The notes beneath the pieces were generated by a model. The model saw nothing but the letters and a program-made list of their open reading frames with translations, was not told the origin of the DNA and searched no databases. A stretch of 64,000 bases of DNA from Neoceratodus forsteri (taxonomy: Eukaryota > Chordata > Ceratodontiformes > Ceratodontidae). The DNA lies in the NCBI GenBank assembly GCA_016271365.2, contig CM057454.1:458891501-458955500 (forward strand), written 5' to 3'. The position numbers and the translations under genes are program-made. Position 1 is the first letter of the stretch; each line of letters begins with the position of its first letter. Of this stretch, positions 43,801 to 54,809 are shown in pieces.

Positions 43801-44409
43801 ATTCTCACATAGTGGACTGATTGCATGTCTGCCTTGCAATGGGATGTATGCTAATGTAATATTAACAGTCCTGGTTTCTCAGTCTGGAAGCATGCAGCAG
43901 AGGCAATGTTGGCACACACTGTTGGTGTATGTGGCAGATACAAGTAGACCAGAGAACTAGAACAAGAAGGAGATGAAATCTCAATTGGTTGAAGATGAAT
44001 GTTCTTCAAGTCTGGCATGATATTTATGCTTGCTTTAAAGTCTAGGTTTCTCAGTCTTTGGATGCATGCAGCTGGGGGTGGCGGTGGTCAATGTCACTGT
44101 TGACAAATCTTGCATTTAATGACGAAGTGTCCACTCATTTTCTAATTTGTCTGTGTGCACATCACATAGCAGGATGGAGGTGTGTGATAGGATGTATGTT
44201 GGGAACAGTATCACAACTCAGGGGGGGGGAATAAAATGAAAAGAAAACTAAACTGAATCCTTACAACAAGGATTCAACTGATGAGATGTAAGTGATGGAC
44301 AGAACACATTTTTTAGGCTTCAATCCTCCTCCTCAAGGAAGCAGCCCTCACAATTTTCCAGAATAGAGCTGTCCCCACATGAGAATTCTTTCTCCATCTG
44401 TGCTTCTTT
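43801..44409. other. Unassigned; probably 3' part of the hAT element
   Basis: No coding features. A phrase GGTTTCTCAGTCT(G/T)...GCATGCAGC is repeated at about 43,874 and 44,046. Lies downstream of the minus-strand hAT gene. Confidence 0.35.
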
Positions 44410-46078
44410 GACCTTAGTAGTAGGTAATTTTGTCAGTGCCAACAAACTCAGGCTCTTCTGGTTCATCCTCATCACTGCCACCACTTTCACATGGTAGAAA
44501 TGCAGATATGATAGTGTTACATGGAAAGTGTCTCACCTTCATCTTAATAATTGTCAGCATGCCAACATTTCTAGGTGACAGATTTGCACATATGTGATGC
44601 ACAGTTGCCCCCATACAACAAATACAGGCTCCACACTGACACTCAAGGGCAGACAACTTATGTAGTTGATAGACTGATAGCTGCAAGGGCTCTTACATGA
44701 TGGCAAAGTGTCTTGTGTCTGCCATATACACATACACCATGCATTCTGTTGAATGCAGTCTTGCTGCCTCATCATCACCCTCATTCTCCACCTTCAACAT
44801 CTTCAATACCCACCTGGTACAAAACATTCCAAAGCAGATTTGTTGTGATTTTATTTTGTACCTTGCATATTTTATCAGCTTGTTCAGCATGCAAGGTAGT
44901 AGCAACAACTGATTTCTGTTGAGTTTCACATTGTGCGTTAGATAACTGTGACTTCAGCATCTGTGTCCCACATGCAGGTCTTACTAGGAGATCTAATAAA
45001 TTTTGGACCTAAATCATCCACACTTTCAATTATTGATGACAGGCCACATTTATACTGTAGGTCAAGCATGACGGCAATTCAAAAATCTGCAGACTACAGA
45101 ATTCTGGAAATATGGGTATTGCAGTCCAAGACATGGAGCATGTGTTCCATTAAGGCACAAGTTCCAATATCTTCACCTGTCTCCCCAACCTGCTGTACAT
45201 TCAACAGTATCTGCCACAGCGTCCATATAAGTGGGATGGCTTGACTGATTCAGGCATTGTCCTCACATACTGTCTATGTTGTGTGTTTGAATGGCCCAAG
45301 AATCATGATCAGGACATCCATTATTTGCCACTGGTCTGTTGTCAGAGACATGGTTACTCCAGCACTATCACAACCTGTATGCAACAGCATATATTCAGAT
45401 ATGGCCTTATAATGCTCTACAAGTGCTCAATCATGTACAGCATCTAGTTTCATCTACTGATGACGTCTAGCTTTATGTGGTGCTGAGACAATTTGTTCTG
45501 GATCTGCAGGTGCCTTAGTAGGCCATGAGCCTTTCCAGAATGGACAAAGTAGGCACAGATGTGACAAGCCACTGTCAACATTGACTTGATATCAGGATAT
45601 GCTAAAAACTCCTGCACAATGAGATCAATACAGTGTGCCAGGCAGGACACCTTGAGAAGCCCCTCCCCCCCATCACTGATGCATTTCACTACATTTGAGC
45701 TTTTTTCTCTCACAGTGAAACCTGCTTTCAGCGCATGGAGGTGCAGCCACTCATCAGTCTCAGTCAGGAGCTATTCTAGCATATTTGGATCCATATGTGA
45801 TCCAAATATGCTCTTTATTGCCATGGCTGCATGCTGGTGGATACCCATAGTGTTACTACCACTGCAATCAGGATTAGTACAATTTTTCCCATGCCCAGAG
45901 TCCCAGTGGGCTTTAATGCACAGATAGGAGCTACCGCTGTTTGGCCACTGGACCACATATCTATACTAAGAAGTATGTAAGAGAATGCTGAATGCAGCAG
46001 GGTATGTATCACAGTCCCATAAAGTTTAGGAATGGAATGTGTGGAGAAGTATTTATGCAATGGTAGGACTTGAACATT
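44410..46078 (-). pseudogene. hAT transposase (minus strand)
   Basis: Read from high to low coordinates. LLSIDMWSSGQTAVAP lies near 45,950-45,995 (relatives have TDxWSS, first catalytic Asp). CIKAHWDSGHGKN and AMAIKSIFGSH follow. Then come VSCLAHCIDLIVQEFLAYPD (about 45,600-45,660), the conserved CxAHxxxLxV block, and IKLDVISRWNSTY (about 45,435-45,470), the RWNSTY block. The C-terminal dimerisation domain is at 44,414-44,686: ALECQCGACICCMGATVHHI and LSPRNVGMLTIIKMK. Frameshifts and stops separate the pieces and the BED finger is not seen. hAT enzymes cut and paste DNA through hairpin intermediates; this copy is dead. Confidence 0.82.
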
Positions 46079-46084
46079 TTCACC

Positions 46085-46265
46085 TATCAGGTTTATGAGG
46101 TGGGGCCATAAGAAGCCTATGTTGAAAATTTGGTGGATATGTAAAATTAAGTTATGAGTGAACATTAAAATATTTCAGTGTTCACTAATAACTTCTCTAG
46201 TTTTGAACATTTTCCACCAAATATTCAACATGGTCATTTTGGGATCCCAACTCATGAACAAGACA
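46085..46265. repeat. Single foldback unit (same family as 9.87-11.3 kb)
   Basis: Outer arms TTTATGAGGTGGGGCCATAA...TTGAAAATTTGGTGGA (46,089-46,134) and TCCACCAAATATTCAACATG...CATGAAC (46,213-46,260) are complementary. The inner stem is GAGTGAACA...TGTTCACT. It abuts the hAT gene remnant. Confidence 0.75.
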
Positions 46266-46416
46266 GTTGAAACTGCAATTGGGTACTGTAGGTCTGACCT
46301 ATTCTGTAGGATTATTCACATTGTTCATGCTTCTAAAGCAAATATACATTAACCTGTTCTGCTTTTATTAGTTACTAATAAGGCCTTCAACAGGACTGAA
46401 TGGGACTAATTAATTT

Positions 46417-46650
46417 GGGGCTGGCAGTATAGCCTAGAGGTTAGAGTAACAAGCAGAGAATGAGCCTGGTACATCCAGCAGACAGACCTGGGTTTGATTC
46501 CCACAACCTCCACTTGCATACTGTGTGACTCTGAACAAGTCACTTAACCTCAATAGTACTCCCGGGTTGCCCCTGAAAACAGGCATCTGTGTCTAGTGGG
46601 CCTCACCTGGTTACCAAAGAATAAAATAATGTCAAATTTTAAATGAATAC
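46417..46650 (+). mobile_element. tRNA-derived MIR/CORE-type SINE
   Basis: Pol III boxes: A-like TAGCCTAGAGG (46,430-46,440) and B-like GGTTTGATTCC (46,491-46,501). A core segment CTGTGTGACTCTGAACAAG...TCACTTAACCTC (about 46,521-46,551) is close to that of MIR/CORE SINEs. It is flanked by AATTT (46,412-46,416 and 46,651-46,655) and interrupts the L1-type RT. It is not a functional tRNA gene. Confidence 0.82.
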
Positions 46651-48219
46651 AATTTAGGAGATTATTTTTGCAAATGGATTCGGGTCTTATATGCTGAAGT
46701 GTATGCCAGGGTAAAAATTGATGGTTTCTCCTCTGTTAGGTTTCCTATTTTTCATGGTACAAGGCAAGGATGCTCCCTCTCTCCACTTTCATTTATTTTG
46801 ACATTAGAACCATTTCTCATCAAAATAAGAGCATCCCCTTCTATGTCTGGCATAGTTGCAGGGAAAGCCCCCAACATATTTGCATATGCAGATGATGTCT
46901 TGCTCTAGATCACACATCCAGCCACTTCTGTTCCCTCACTGTTAAAACTGATACAGGAATTCTCAACTTTTTCAGGGCTTAAAATCAATTTTGGCAAATC
47001 AGAGGTTCTCCTAGTAACAGATAACAGTGATAAGTCTGAATACCAACAGAATAGTATCAAAATTGCAGCAGGCAAAATTAGGTTTTTAGGAATCAATCTA
47101 ACCTTGAATATCTCGCAGATGGTCACTCAAAACTTTAACACACTTTTAGAAAATATAGGTCTTGAACTGACAAGATAGAAAAAGGTGCTTTTCTCATTCC
47201 AGGATAAAATACAAACTTTCAGCATGATGATTGCACCAAAAGTGTATTACCTCATGCAACACTTGCTGGTGCATATACCTCCCCCATTACTATAACAAAA
47301 TTCATTTCCTGCTCAGAAAATATTTATGGGAAAATAAGCCCCAACGGATCACTTTCAGAAAGCTGCAGCAGTCAAGAGATAAAAAGGCTTTAGGTTACCC
47401 AACTTTAGACTAAGGCATAATGCATTTATTGTGGTGCATTGTTTAAAGTCTTTATGGTTAAATAATAGCCAGGATGTTCCAGGATGGGTACACTTAGAGA
47501 GAGCATTATTAAAAAGACATCATTCCAGAGTGGTCTTATATTCTAACACGAGAAGATTATTTGCTTCAAACCCAGTCTTGAGCCACCTATGGGGTAATCA
47601 TCTTCTGAGTATTAATGGCAAATGTTTAAATTGGACAATTTGGAAATCAGAAGGTATTTGTTTCCTGGATGATATTATTGAGCCTGCTTCAGCCTCCCTG
47701 ATGTCTTTTTCACAGATATTCCACAAATTTCAGCTACCTAGGGCAGAATTCCACAGTTACCTTCAATTTAGAGATATTCTTAAGCAAAAAATAAATAAGG
47801 ATGTAATCTCCCCCATGCACATTTTAAACAAAGTTTGCATGACAAATGGTGGACACAATTGTCTTTACAAAATGCTTATAAGCTCCAAGACCAACCCTTT
47901 AGAATCTCTGTTAAGCAAATGGCAAGATGAATTACAAGTTTTAATCTTTCTGGAAGAATGAAGCCAGTTGTGACCTATGACCTTGAAAGCCCGTAGGGAA
48001 GCCAAAGTTAGGCTCATTCAATACAAAATTGTTTATAGATGGTACTATACACCATGTAAGTTGATAGAATTGGGCTTATCTGCAGAGGGATCATGTTGGA
48101 GATGTTTAACAGAAAGAGGTATGCTTTCTCACATGCTATGGTCTTGTTCATCTTTAACATCATTTTGGAGAGGCATAATGGCAATGTGTGAAAAAGTAAT
48201 TAAGATGAATATTGCACGC

Positions 48220-48594
48220 GGGCCCGGTGGCACTGAGGGTTGTGGACTGGATGCCACACCTCACGTCATGTCAGCAACCCTGGCTGGGAGTGATCTAGTG
48301 TTGCCAGAGGTCAGCGGGGAGGGAAGGATCAAGCATCTGATGGACTGCTTTCCTCTCCTGGGAAGGGGAGGGTTGTCATCCCGCTCCTTGGTTGCCCCCT
48401 AGTAGAGGACGGAGGGCAGCACTGGAGGCCGGGAGACATAGAAGTGCGGAGACGTGATGTGCACATGCCTCCACACACACACACACACACACACATACAT
48501 TCACACTGTGATGGGGAGGGAGTGTACAAGGAGCAAATGGAAAAAGTACGGGAAAAAGCAATATGAAAAAAAAGAAAAAAGTATTTCATATAGC
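48220..48594 (+). mobile_element. SINE family S, copy 1
   Basis: Flanked by an 11-bp target duplication with one change, ATATTGCACGC (48,209-48,219) and ATATTGCATGC (48,595-48,605), inside the L1-type ORF2. The head GGGCCCGGTGGCACTGAGGG resembles a tRNA box A region. The tail is A-rich. A (CA)n run sits at about 48,471-48,495. Two further copies lie at 52,559 and 59,617. Confidence 0.78.
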
Positions 48595-49259
48595 ATATTG
48601 CATGCTTAACAAAATTTGCAGTTTTGGGTATTTTCTCAGAATTGATACAGTGTTTTGAATTCCAAAAACTTTGACTGCTTGCAGCCTTCATAACAGCAAA
48701 AATTGTGATTTAAGGCATTGGAGGAACACAGAAGCTCCTACAGTACAGGAATGGCTTCAGGATATTTTTGGTAGAGCTAGTTATGAAAGGGCGGCTTATG
48801 ATAATATTAAGAGAGTTGAGAAATACTATGATCTTTGGGAACCATTTAAAAAAAAAAACAGTATGCTATTAAGTCAGTCTAACACTGTGATGATAACCTA
48901 TTCGTAAAGGGTTTATGTCTTTATTTCTGTTTTGATTCTATATCTTTTTAATGTGTATAGAAGTATAGTTTTCCTTTTTCTTTTTGTTTTGTCTTTTTTT
49001 TTTCTCCCCCCCCCCCTTCGTTTTCCTTCCCTGGATAGTAGTTTGACGTAGCATTCTTTGTGATGTTAGCTATGCTGTGTTTTAAAAAGTGATTGTTCAC
49101 TTTTATTTGATGTTTGCATTCCTAATTTATTTGCTGTACATTCTTGAAAATTTTAATAAGATATAGATTACAAAAAATACATTTTTCAAATCTGTCCTGA
49201 GAGATGATTCTGCAGCCATGGCACAAAATCATGTTTTGAGCGATATTTGAATATTTTCA

Positions 49260-49445
49260 CCCACCAGATTCATGAAGTGGAGTCATAAAAAGACTGTGTT
49301 GAAAATTTGGGTGTAAACATATGGTAAAATTAACAAGTTATGAGTGAACATCAAAATATTTCAACATTCACTCCTAACTTTACTAATGTTCAATGTGTTG
49401 GCTCCAAATGTTCAACATAGACATTTTTCTACACCTTCTCATAAA
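49260..49445. repeat. Single foldback unit
   Basis: Arms TTCATGAAGTGGAGTCATAA...TGTTGAAAATTTGGG and CCAAATGTTCAACATAGAC...TCTCATAAA. The inner stem GTTATGAGTGAAC...TTCACTCCTAAC is nearly the same as at 46,085-46,265. A partial further arm may lie near 49,545-49,600. Confidence 0.72.
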
Positions 49446-49619
49446 TGTGACAGGTTTCATTTATCAAACCCTGAACAAGACATATTTTCACATTTGTGGT
49501 GTGAAATGACATGTTGGCCAGAATTCCATAAATGCCACATGTCATGTTTATAAGAGGGAGACATAAGAAATTACTATATTGAAACTTTGGGGTCACAATT
49601 AAAAAAAAAAAAATTATTA

Positions 49620-50510
49620 AGAAATGTTGTGTGTGGTACCAGTCTTTACCACAGCAGTTAGTGCTTTGTGATCCCATGCCAGTGAGTTGAGTTCAGTGTG
49701 AGCTTGGTGACCCAGTTGGATAGGCTGATGCTGGGAGGGTGGCGCTGTCATGCAAGACCACCCCACAGCTTGGGAAGGGTAGGTGTAGAGTTGCCTGAAT
49801 GGGCCCAAATACCACAGAGTAAAGAGAACTCTTCTCTTGGCATGGGGCCCTGCTTTTCTGCACCTTCGGTGCCTGAGGGCCCTGTTCTTTGAGTGAGAGA
49901 TGGATTCTTTCCCTGTGCATCTGTGTCTGCAGCGCACATATTAGAGGTATGGGGTATGTATGAGGTATGTGGACACAAAACGTAGCTTTCTTTATGCAAT
50001 ATTGACTCAAAAGTGATGTGTTTTTCAAATTCTAATTAAAAAAATGCACTTATATGAACACTTTAAAATCACAGAGAACACCAATGTCAAAAACTGTGGT
50101 AAACTTATATAAAGTTACAACAAAACCACATATGGTCAAAGGCCAGCCAGATAGATCACATTGCATAGTAGTGAAAACTGTGTATGTAACTAACTGCCTA
50201 TTTAGCTGACTTTTTGTCTGCTCTGTCTGACTACAAAGTAAAAATATACGCAAAAATGGATCAAACAATCCGAAATTTACGTGTACTTATAAAACGATCA
50301 CAAATAAAAAAATTCATTAATAAAATTTAAAGTATCTATGCTTACACAGTTAAAATAAAGTATAATCTCATTCATTAAACACCACAAACACACATATAAC
50401 AATCTATAAGTGTGGAATCTGCTACAATAATGAAACAACCTACTTTTCTAAGCCACTTACATAGCAGACACCCTAAAACATTTACCGTCATTCTCTAATC
50501 TGCAGCTAAG
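49620..50510. other. Unassigned
   Basis: GC-rich sequence (49,640-49,980), then AT-rich. The ORFs on both strands of 49,617-50,028 overlap each other and have no family features. Confidence 0.3.
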
Positions 50511-50536
50511 AGAGACAGAGAGAGAGAGAGAGAGCA
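50511..50536. repeat. (GA)n microsatellite
   Basis: GAGAGA run ending just upstream of the A-B-A'-B' structure. Confidence 0.9.
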
Positions 50537-50559
50537 AGAGGAAGAGATATAGAAAAAAA

Positions 50560-52178
50560 TGAGAGGGAGTTGCTGGTTTCAGCTCTTTTTAACCCATCAT
50601 TCTTTGTCCCTCTAGATGCTTCCCACCCGAGTAGTTTCTCCTCCAGGGATGGTGCCAGGGCTAAGTCCCATCCCTTGGGCTGGACCCTACCTGCTTGCCT
50701 TAGGCCAGGTTACAGTGAAAGGGACACAGACAAGAGGACGTCTGCAGCAATTTTTTGGTAGACTTTTTATTCTGTCTCTCTTGGGAGGGGGGGCAGACTG
50801 CATCCATCCTGTGGCAGCTTGGGAGTCTCTCAGAGTGATGGTCCAAAGGAATAGAGGAATGAGTTGAATTCTTCCAAAGAATTCATCTTCTCTGGTCAGC
50901 ATAAGGTCTGTGGGATTGCAAGACCTGGCCCCCATTTGGGAGGGCTGTGATCCAACCTCATTGGGCTTTCCTGTAGGAGTGTCACCACCTGAAATGGGTG
51001 GTTACTTGCCACCCTGCCACATGACCTCCCTGCTCTTGGGGTTTGGGTACCAACTCAGAGAGGTACATCATTCTCTCAGTCTGTACAAGGGGTAAAACCC
51101 TTCACCAGAAGGGGTGCAAAGGCCAAGGGTGACTTACAAGATCTCCCAGCTTTGCATGCCACTTTAACATTGTATACATTTGTTTAATAAACATATGGCT
51201 GTAGCCATTTCTCCTAGATCTGTGTTGTGTGAATTCTTACAGGAGAAGGGTATGGGGAATATTAAGACAATTAAAAAATCTGCCAAAGAATTGCAGAAAC
51301 AGTCCCCTTGTCTGTGTCCTCTCTCCTGTAACCTGACCTTAGGAAGGCAGGTAGGGTTTGACCCACAGGGTGGGGGCTTAGCCCTGGCACCACACATGTG
51401 GAGGAACCACTGGGACTGTACAAAGGGCAGGAGACATCTAGTGGGGATGGAGAATGAGGACTGAAAAAGAGCTGAAGCCAGCAGCTACCCCTTACTTTTT
51501 CCTTCCCTCCCTCTTCAGATTTCCCACCCAGCCACACTTATAAAAGCAAGGTCGGCCAGGGTAGAACAGGGAACCCTTTGCCCCAATATGAGTGACTGCA
51601 CTAGGGGGCAGGGAAGAATTTTCTCAGTTCCCCTCTGGAGGTTTTCCCAGTTTTTTTGCCTCTTCCGAAAGGGTTTAACCAAGGTAAGTTTAACTCAGAT
51701 AATAAACTGTCGCAGTCATTGTAATATGGTGGCTTGTGAGTCTCTCAGAGTGATGGTACAAGGGCAGAAGGGAAATGAGGCAAATTCTTCTGAAGGACTC
51801 ACCTGCTCTGCTCAGCATGAGGTCTGCAGGACTATAAAACCTAGTCCCTATGGGGAAGGGGGTCAGTGTCCAACTTCATTGGGCTTTCCTGCAGGAGTGG
51901 TGCCACTAGATGGGGGTGGTCACTTGCCCCTCGGCTACATGATGTCCCCACTCCTTGGGTTTCATTACCAGCTCCGAGAGGTACCTCATTCCCCCAGTCA
52001 ACTCAAGGGGTAATATCCTTCACTAGAAGAGGCCCAAGGTGACTGACAAGATCTTCCAGCTGTGCATTCCACTCCAACATCGTCTAAATTCATTTAATAA
52101 ACATATGGCTGCAGACAGTTTCCTTTGCTGCGTGAATTCTTCTAGGGGAAGGGTATTGAGACTATCAAGACAAAAAGA
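50560..52178. repeat. A - B - inverted A - B' repeat structure
   Basis: Segment A (about 50,565-50,765) reappears as its reverse complement at about 51,285-51,490 (shared: GGTGCCAGGGCTAAG, ACCCTACCTGC, CAGGTTACAG, GACACAGACAAG). Segment B (about 50,800-51,270; landmarks GAGTCTCTCAGAGTGATGGT, TTGGGCTTTCCTG(T/C)AGGAGTG, TTTAATAAACATATGGCTG) reappears in direct orientation at about 51,730-52,178. Segment B has an AATAAA signal near its 3' side, as LTRs do. No coding capacity found. Confidence 0.7.
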
Positions 52179-52558
52179 GGAGAGAAAACAAACAATTTAT
52201 TTTTCACATCACTCTTTTGGATTATGATTTCATTTGCTTAAATTACTATAGCCTCTTTTGTTCACTAATTGTTTTTGTTATAGCATTTATTTTTCTCGAA
52301 TTGAAAGACATTTTTTTCTTACTTTAAATATCAGTTTATATGTAAATAACAACACGCACAGACACTTTCAGGTGCTGAAGTCCTGGAGAGTGGAAGAAGT
52401 CATGGATCTGGCCAAAATGGGTTCAGGAGCTTGGAAATTCATATCTAGTCGTACAGTTTCCAATGTGGTGATGACAGATCTGTGACTCAGTGTATGTGAC
52501 TATCTAAAAAAGGTGAAGGTACACCGAGTCACAGAATCTTGTAAAATGAAATGGAAGG
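52179..52558. other. Unassigned
   Basis: A short ORF at 52,258-52,485 has no recognised domain. This stretch is the insertion target of SINE S copy 2. Confidence 0.3.
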
Positions 52559-53145
52559 TTCAGGCCAAGTGGCATGACAGGCTAAGGCATTAAACACATT
52601 ATCTACTGCCATGCTGTCAACCATTGTTCAGGAATGAGCATGGGTTGCTGGGGGTTACTGGGATGGGAGTGCATCCCAGGGACTGCTCTCCTTTCCAGGG
52701 GAGAGGTGGCCAGCCATCTCAGCCAATGATTGCCACCAGGTGGAAGCCCTGTGGTAGTACAGGCATGAGTGACTCAAAAGGCAGGGCCATGGCTGTGCAG
52801 AATGTATACACCTCCATGCACATACTGTGTACTGGCACCACGGCAGGGGGCAACGGGAATCAGGAGAAATGGAAAAGTGGGGAGGAATGGCTATATGAAG
52901 CCCTGTTTGTCCCTTTGTGGCTTGCACAACCACTCAGCTCTGGTGGGTAATCTGGATATGTAGACCAGGGGGAGGATGCTCTCTGTACCCTGGCCCCACC
53001 ACAGAGGAAAATACATGGGGGACTGGTTCCCCCAAGATGAAGGAAGGCATGTGCCAGTCATAGGGATTGGGGACTGGGCTGAAGAGAAACCCACTTACTC
53101 AACAGGTAAAAAGCTTTATGAAAATAAATTAATAAATAAAAAATC
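52559..53145 (+). mobile_element. SINE family S, copy 2
   Basis: A perfect 10-bp target duplication AAATGGAAGG flanks it (52,549-52,558 and 53,146-53,155). The head AGGCCAAGTGGCATGACAGG shows the same TGGC...GG box A-like start as the other copies. The 3' tail is rich in AATAAAT. Shared body motifs with copies 1 and 3: GCTCTCCT(T/C)TCC, GCACATAC/GCACATGC with CCTCCA, and GGGG-GGAATGG/GGAAGG-type tails. Confidence 0.78.
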
Positions 53146-53302
53146 AAATGGAAGGAAACCAGGCAACAGTTTTACAACCTCCTAGATTCAGATGAACCAG
53201 TTCCCGAATGGAACCAGGGCTGTTTTGATATCACAAAAGGTATGTGAGAGGCAGCTGGTAAGTCACAGTACCAGCAAACAACTAACCTAAGTATTTTCTT
53301 AC

Positions 53303-53615
53303 ATAGAAACATAGAATTTGATGGCAGATAAGGACTGCTTGGCCCACCTAGTCTGCCCATTTCCCCTACCTAATGGATAAGCTGCAGATCCTAGTTAACC
53401 AACAGCTTATTTCCTCCTACCCCCCACTAGAATTGCCTTATGTCTGTCCCATGCATTCTTGAATTCCCGCACTATTTTTGACTCAATGACTTCCTCAGGA
53501 AGGCTATTCCATGCATCTACAACCCTTTCCATGAAAAAATATTTCCTCACATTACCTCTGAGCCGTCCCCCACTATGGTCAAATTGTGCCCCCTTGTTCT
53601 TGCACAACTTACAAA
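53303..53615 (-). mobile_element. CR1 3' end fragment
   Basis: Only the last ~310 bp of a CR1, minus strand: 3' tail at 53,303 (complement of TCTATGTTTC) and the 3' UTR with GGCAGATAAGGAC and TGGCCCACC phrases. A short C-terminal coding stretch (53,407-53,607, ERVVDAWNSLPEEVIESK) marks the ORF2-adjacent tail. Strong 5' truncation. Confidence 0.9.
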
Positions 53616-54119
53616 ACTTAATACTGCATGTTCTTATAATAAATAGTTAAAAGAAAATACCATTTGCTATTAAATTGTTGTTTTTACAATATGATTTATT
53701 AGTTTGATGTAATTTTGATTTTAATCTGTCAGCTAATTTTTAGGGCTCTGGGCAGAGCCTACAGCCCTTTTGGGATTGGCTTGTAGCTTCCAAAAACGGT
53801 CGATAGCGGAACCTTCCATTGGATTTTTGGAAGTATCCTTCTGAAAATACAACAGAGCTTGAAACCCTCTGCCATGATCAGCTGCTATGGAATAACAAGC
53901 CACACTATTTTGGCTGTTACTTCCACATTCTGGGGCATGAACTGTGCATGCGCGACTTGCGCACATGTGCAGTTATGTGGCGCTGTCATGTGAATGGCAA
54001 AATGCTATTTACTACATGCGCAATTGCACCACCACCACCAGCAGAAAAACCCTCCCACTGCTGTCCTCCCACACTGACATCGGGGTCTCCAATCCCCGTG
54101 TTGGCATTATGTAGCCCCC
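53616..54119. other. Spacer and left part of composite locus 2
   Basis: AT-rich to about 53,740, then mixed sequence with CGCGACTTGCGCACATGTGC (53,950-53,970). There is no coding family. Confidence 0.35.
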
Positions 54120-54500
54120 CCAAACTCATGTGGCACACTGGGAGACCATCCCAGTGTGCCCAAATGTAGTTCTTTGCCTCACTCTGACTTTGGGGTTCCC
54201 AATCCCCATGACAGCATTATGTAGCCCCCCAACTCATGTGGCACACTGGGACCCACCCCAGTGTGCCCAAATGTAGGTCTTTGGCCTGCGCTGACATTGG
54301 GGTGTCCAATCCCTATGTTGGCAGTATGTGCTCCCCCCCCACTGATGTGGCACACTGGGAGCCCAACCCAGTGTGCCCAAATTTTTGCTTTTTCTTCCCT
54401 CCCTGCCAACATTGGGGTGTCCAAGCCCCATGTTGACATTAAGTACCCACCCTCCCATCTCATGTGGCACACTGGGAGCCTACCCCAGTGTGCCCAAATG
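54060..54500. repeat. Tandem two-hairpin repeat array, locus 2
   Basis: Four perfect stem-loops GGCACACTGGG...CCCAGTGTGCC at 54,132-54,160, 54,240-54,267, 54,349-54,377 and 54,466-54,494 (loops 6-7 bases), spaced 108-117 bp. Between them lie second stems of the type GACAT(C/T)GGGG...CCCC-TGTTG. The stems differ from locus 1 (GCCACGCTGGG) at two positions, and the partner strand changes to match at both. The short ORFs here are by-products. Confidence 0.85.
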
Positions 54501-54809
54501 TATATATTTTTTTCCTGTAAATGAAGAAAACCTTCCCCAACGTTATTATATTTAACCTGTAAACAAGAAAATGGTCCCCCATCATCACCCCATCATTGCC
54601 CCAGTCCCTCCTCCCCATCCCCACCCTCCCACTGAGCACCCACCTCCCCAAACCCCCCTTGACCCATATTTACCTCTGGAGGTTGGCGCTGCCATCTTCT
54701 CCAGACTGGGACACGTCTGCACTCTTCAAAGCCGAAATGCAAACTGAAGAATCAAAGGTAAGCATGCTACAATAGCATTCAAAGTTTTTTTTTTAACTTA
54801 AGTTGGTAA
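54501..54809. repeat. Block shared with locus 1, uninterrupted
   Basis: AACCTGTAAACAAGAAAATG at 54,553, then C-rich sequence, CATATTTACCTCTGGAGG, and CAAAGGTAAGCATGC at about 54,755. This matches 7,528-7,715 in order. Here the foldback sequence follows directly at 54,810, without a CR1. Confidence 0.7.

Larger units (their letters stand above)
46366..48904 (+). pseudogene. L1/Tx1-type ORF2 reverse transcriptase remnant
   Basis: Starts in the RT palm with NKAFNRTEWD (relatives: KAFDRVEW). The SINE follows, then YARVKIDGFSSVRFPIFHGT, RQGCSLSPLSFILTLEPFL (46,764-46,820) and an intact FAYADDVLL box (46,879-46,905). FSGLKINFGKSEVL follows in the next frame (about 46,969-47,010). The long C-terminal region is open at 47,431-47,961 and 47,977-48,213 (RCLTERGMLSHMLWSC, the CxxxxxxHxxxxC motif of L1-type ORF2). 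After the second SINE the last domain reappears at 48,671-48,904 (DLRHWRNTEAPTVQEWLQDI). The endonuclease is absent through 5' truncation. Confidence 0.85.
46366..49160 (+). mobile_element. L1/Tx1-type LINE, 5'-truncated, holding two SINEs
   Basis: Only the reverse-transcriptase part onward is present. A MIR-like SINE (46,417-46,650) and a second SINE (48,220-48,594) are inserted in it. After the ORF end (about 48,904) comes a 3' UTR with T-, C- and A-rich runs (49,000-49,175). It ends shortly before the foldback unit at about 49,250. Confidence 0.8.

Noticed and set aside
46417..46510. tRNA gene
   Set aside because: Boxes A and B are present, but the acceptor and anticodon stems are not, and a CORE-like SINE body with flanking duplication follows.
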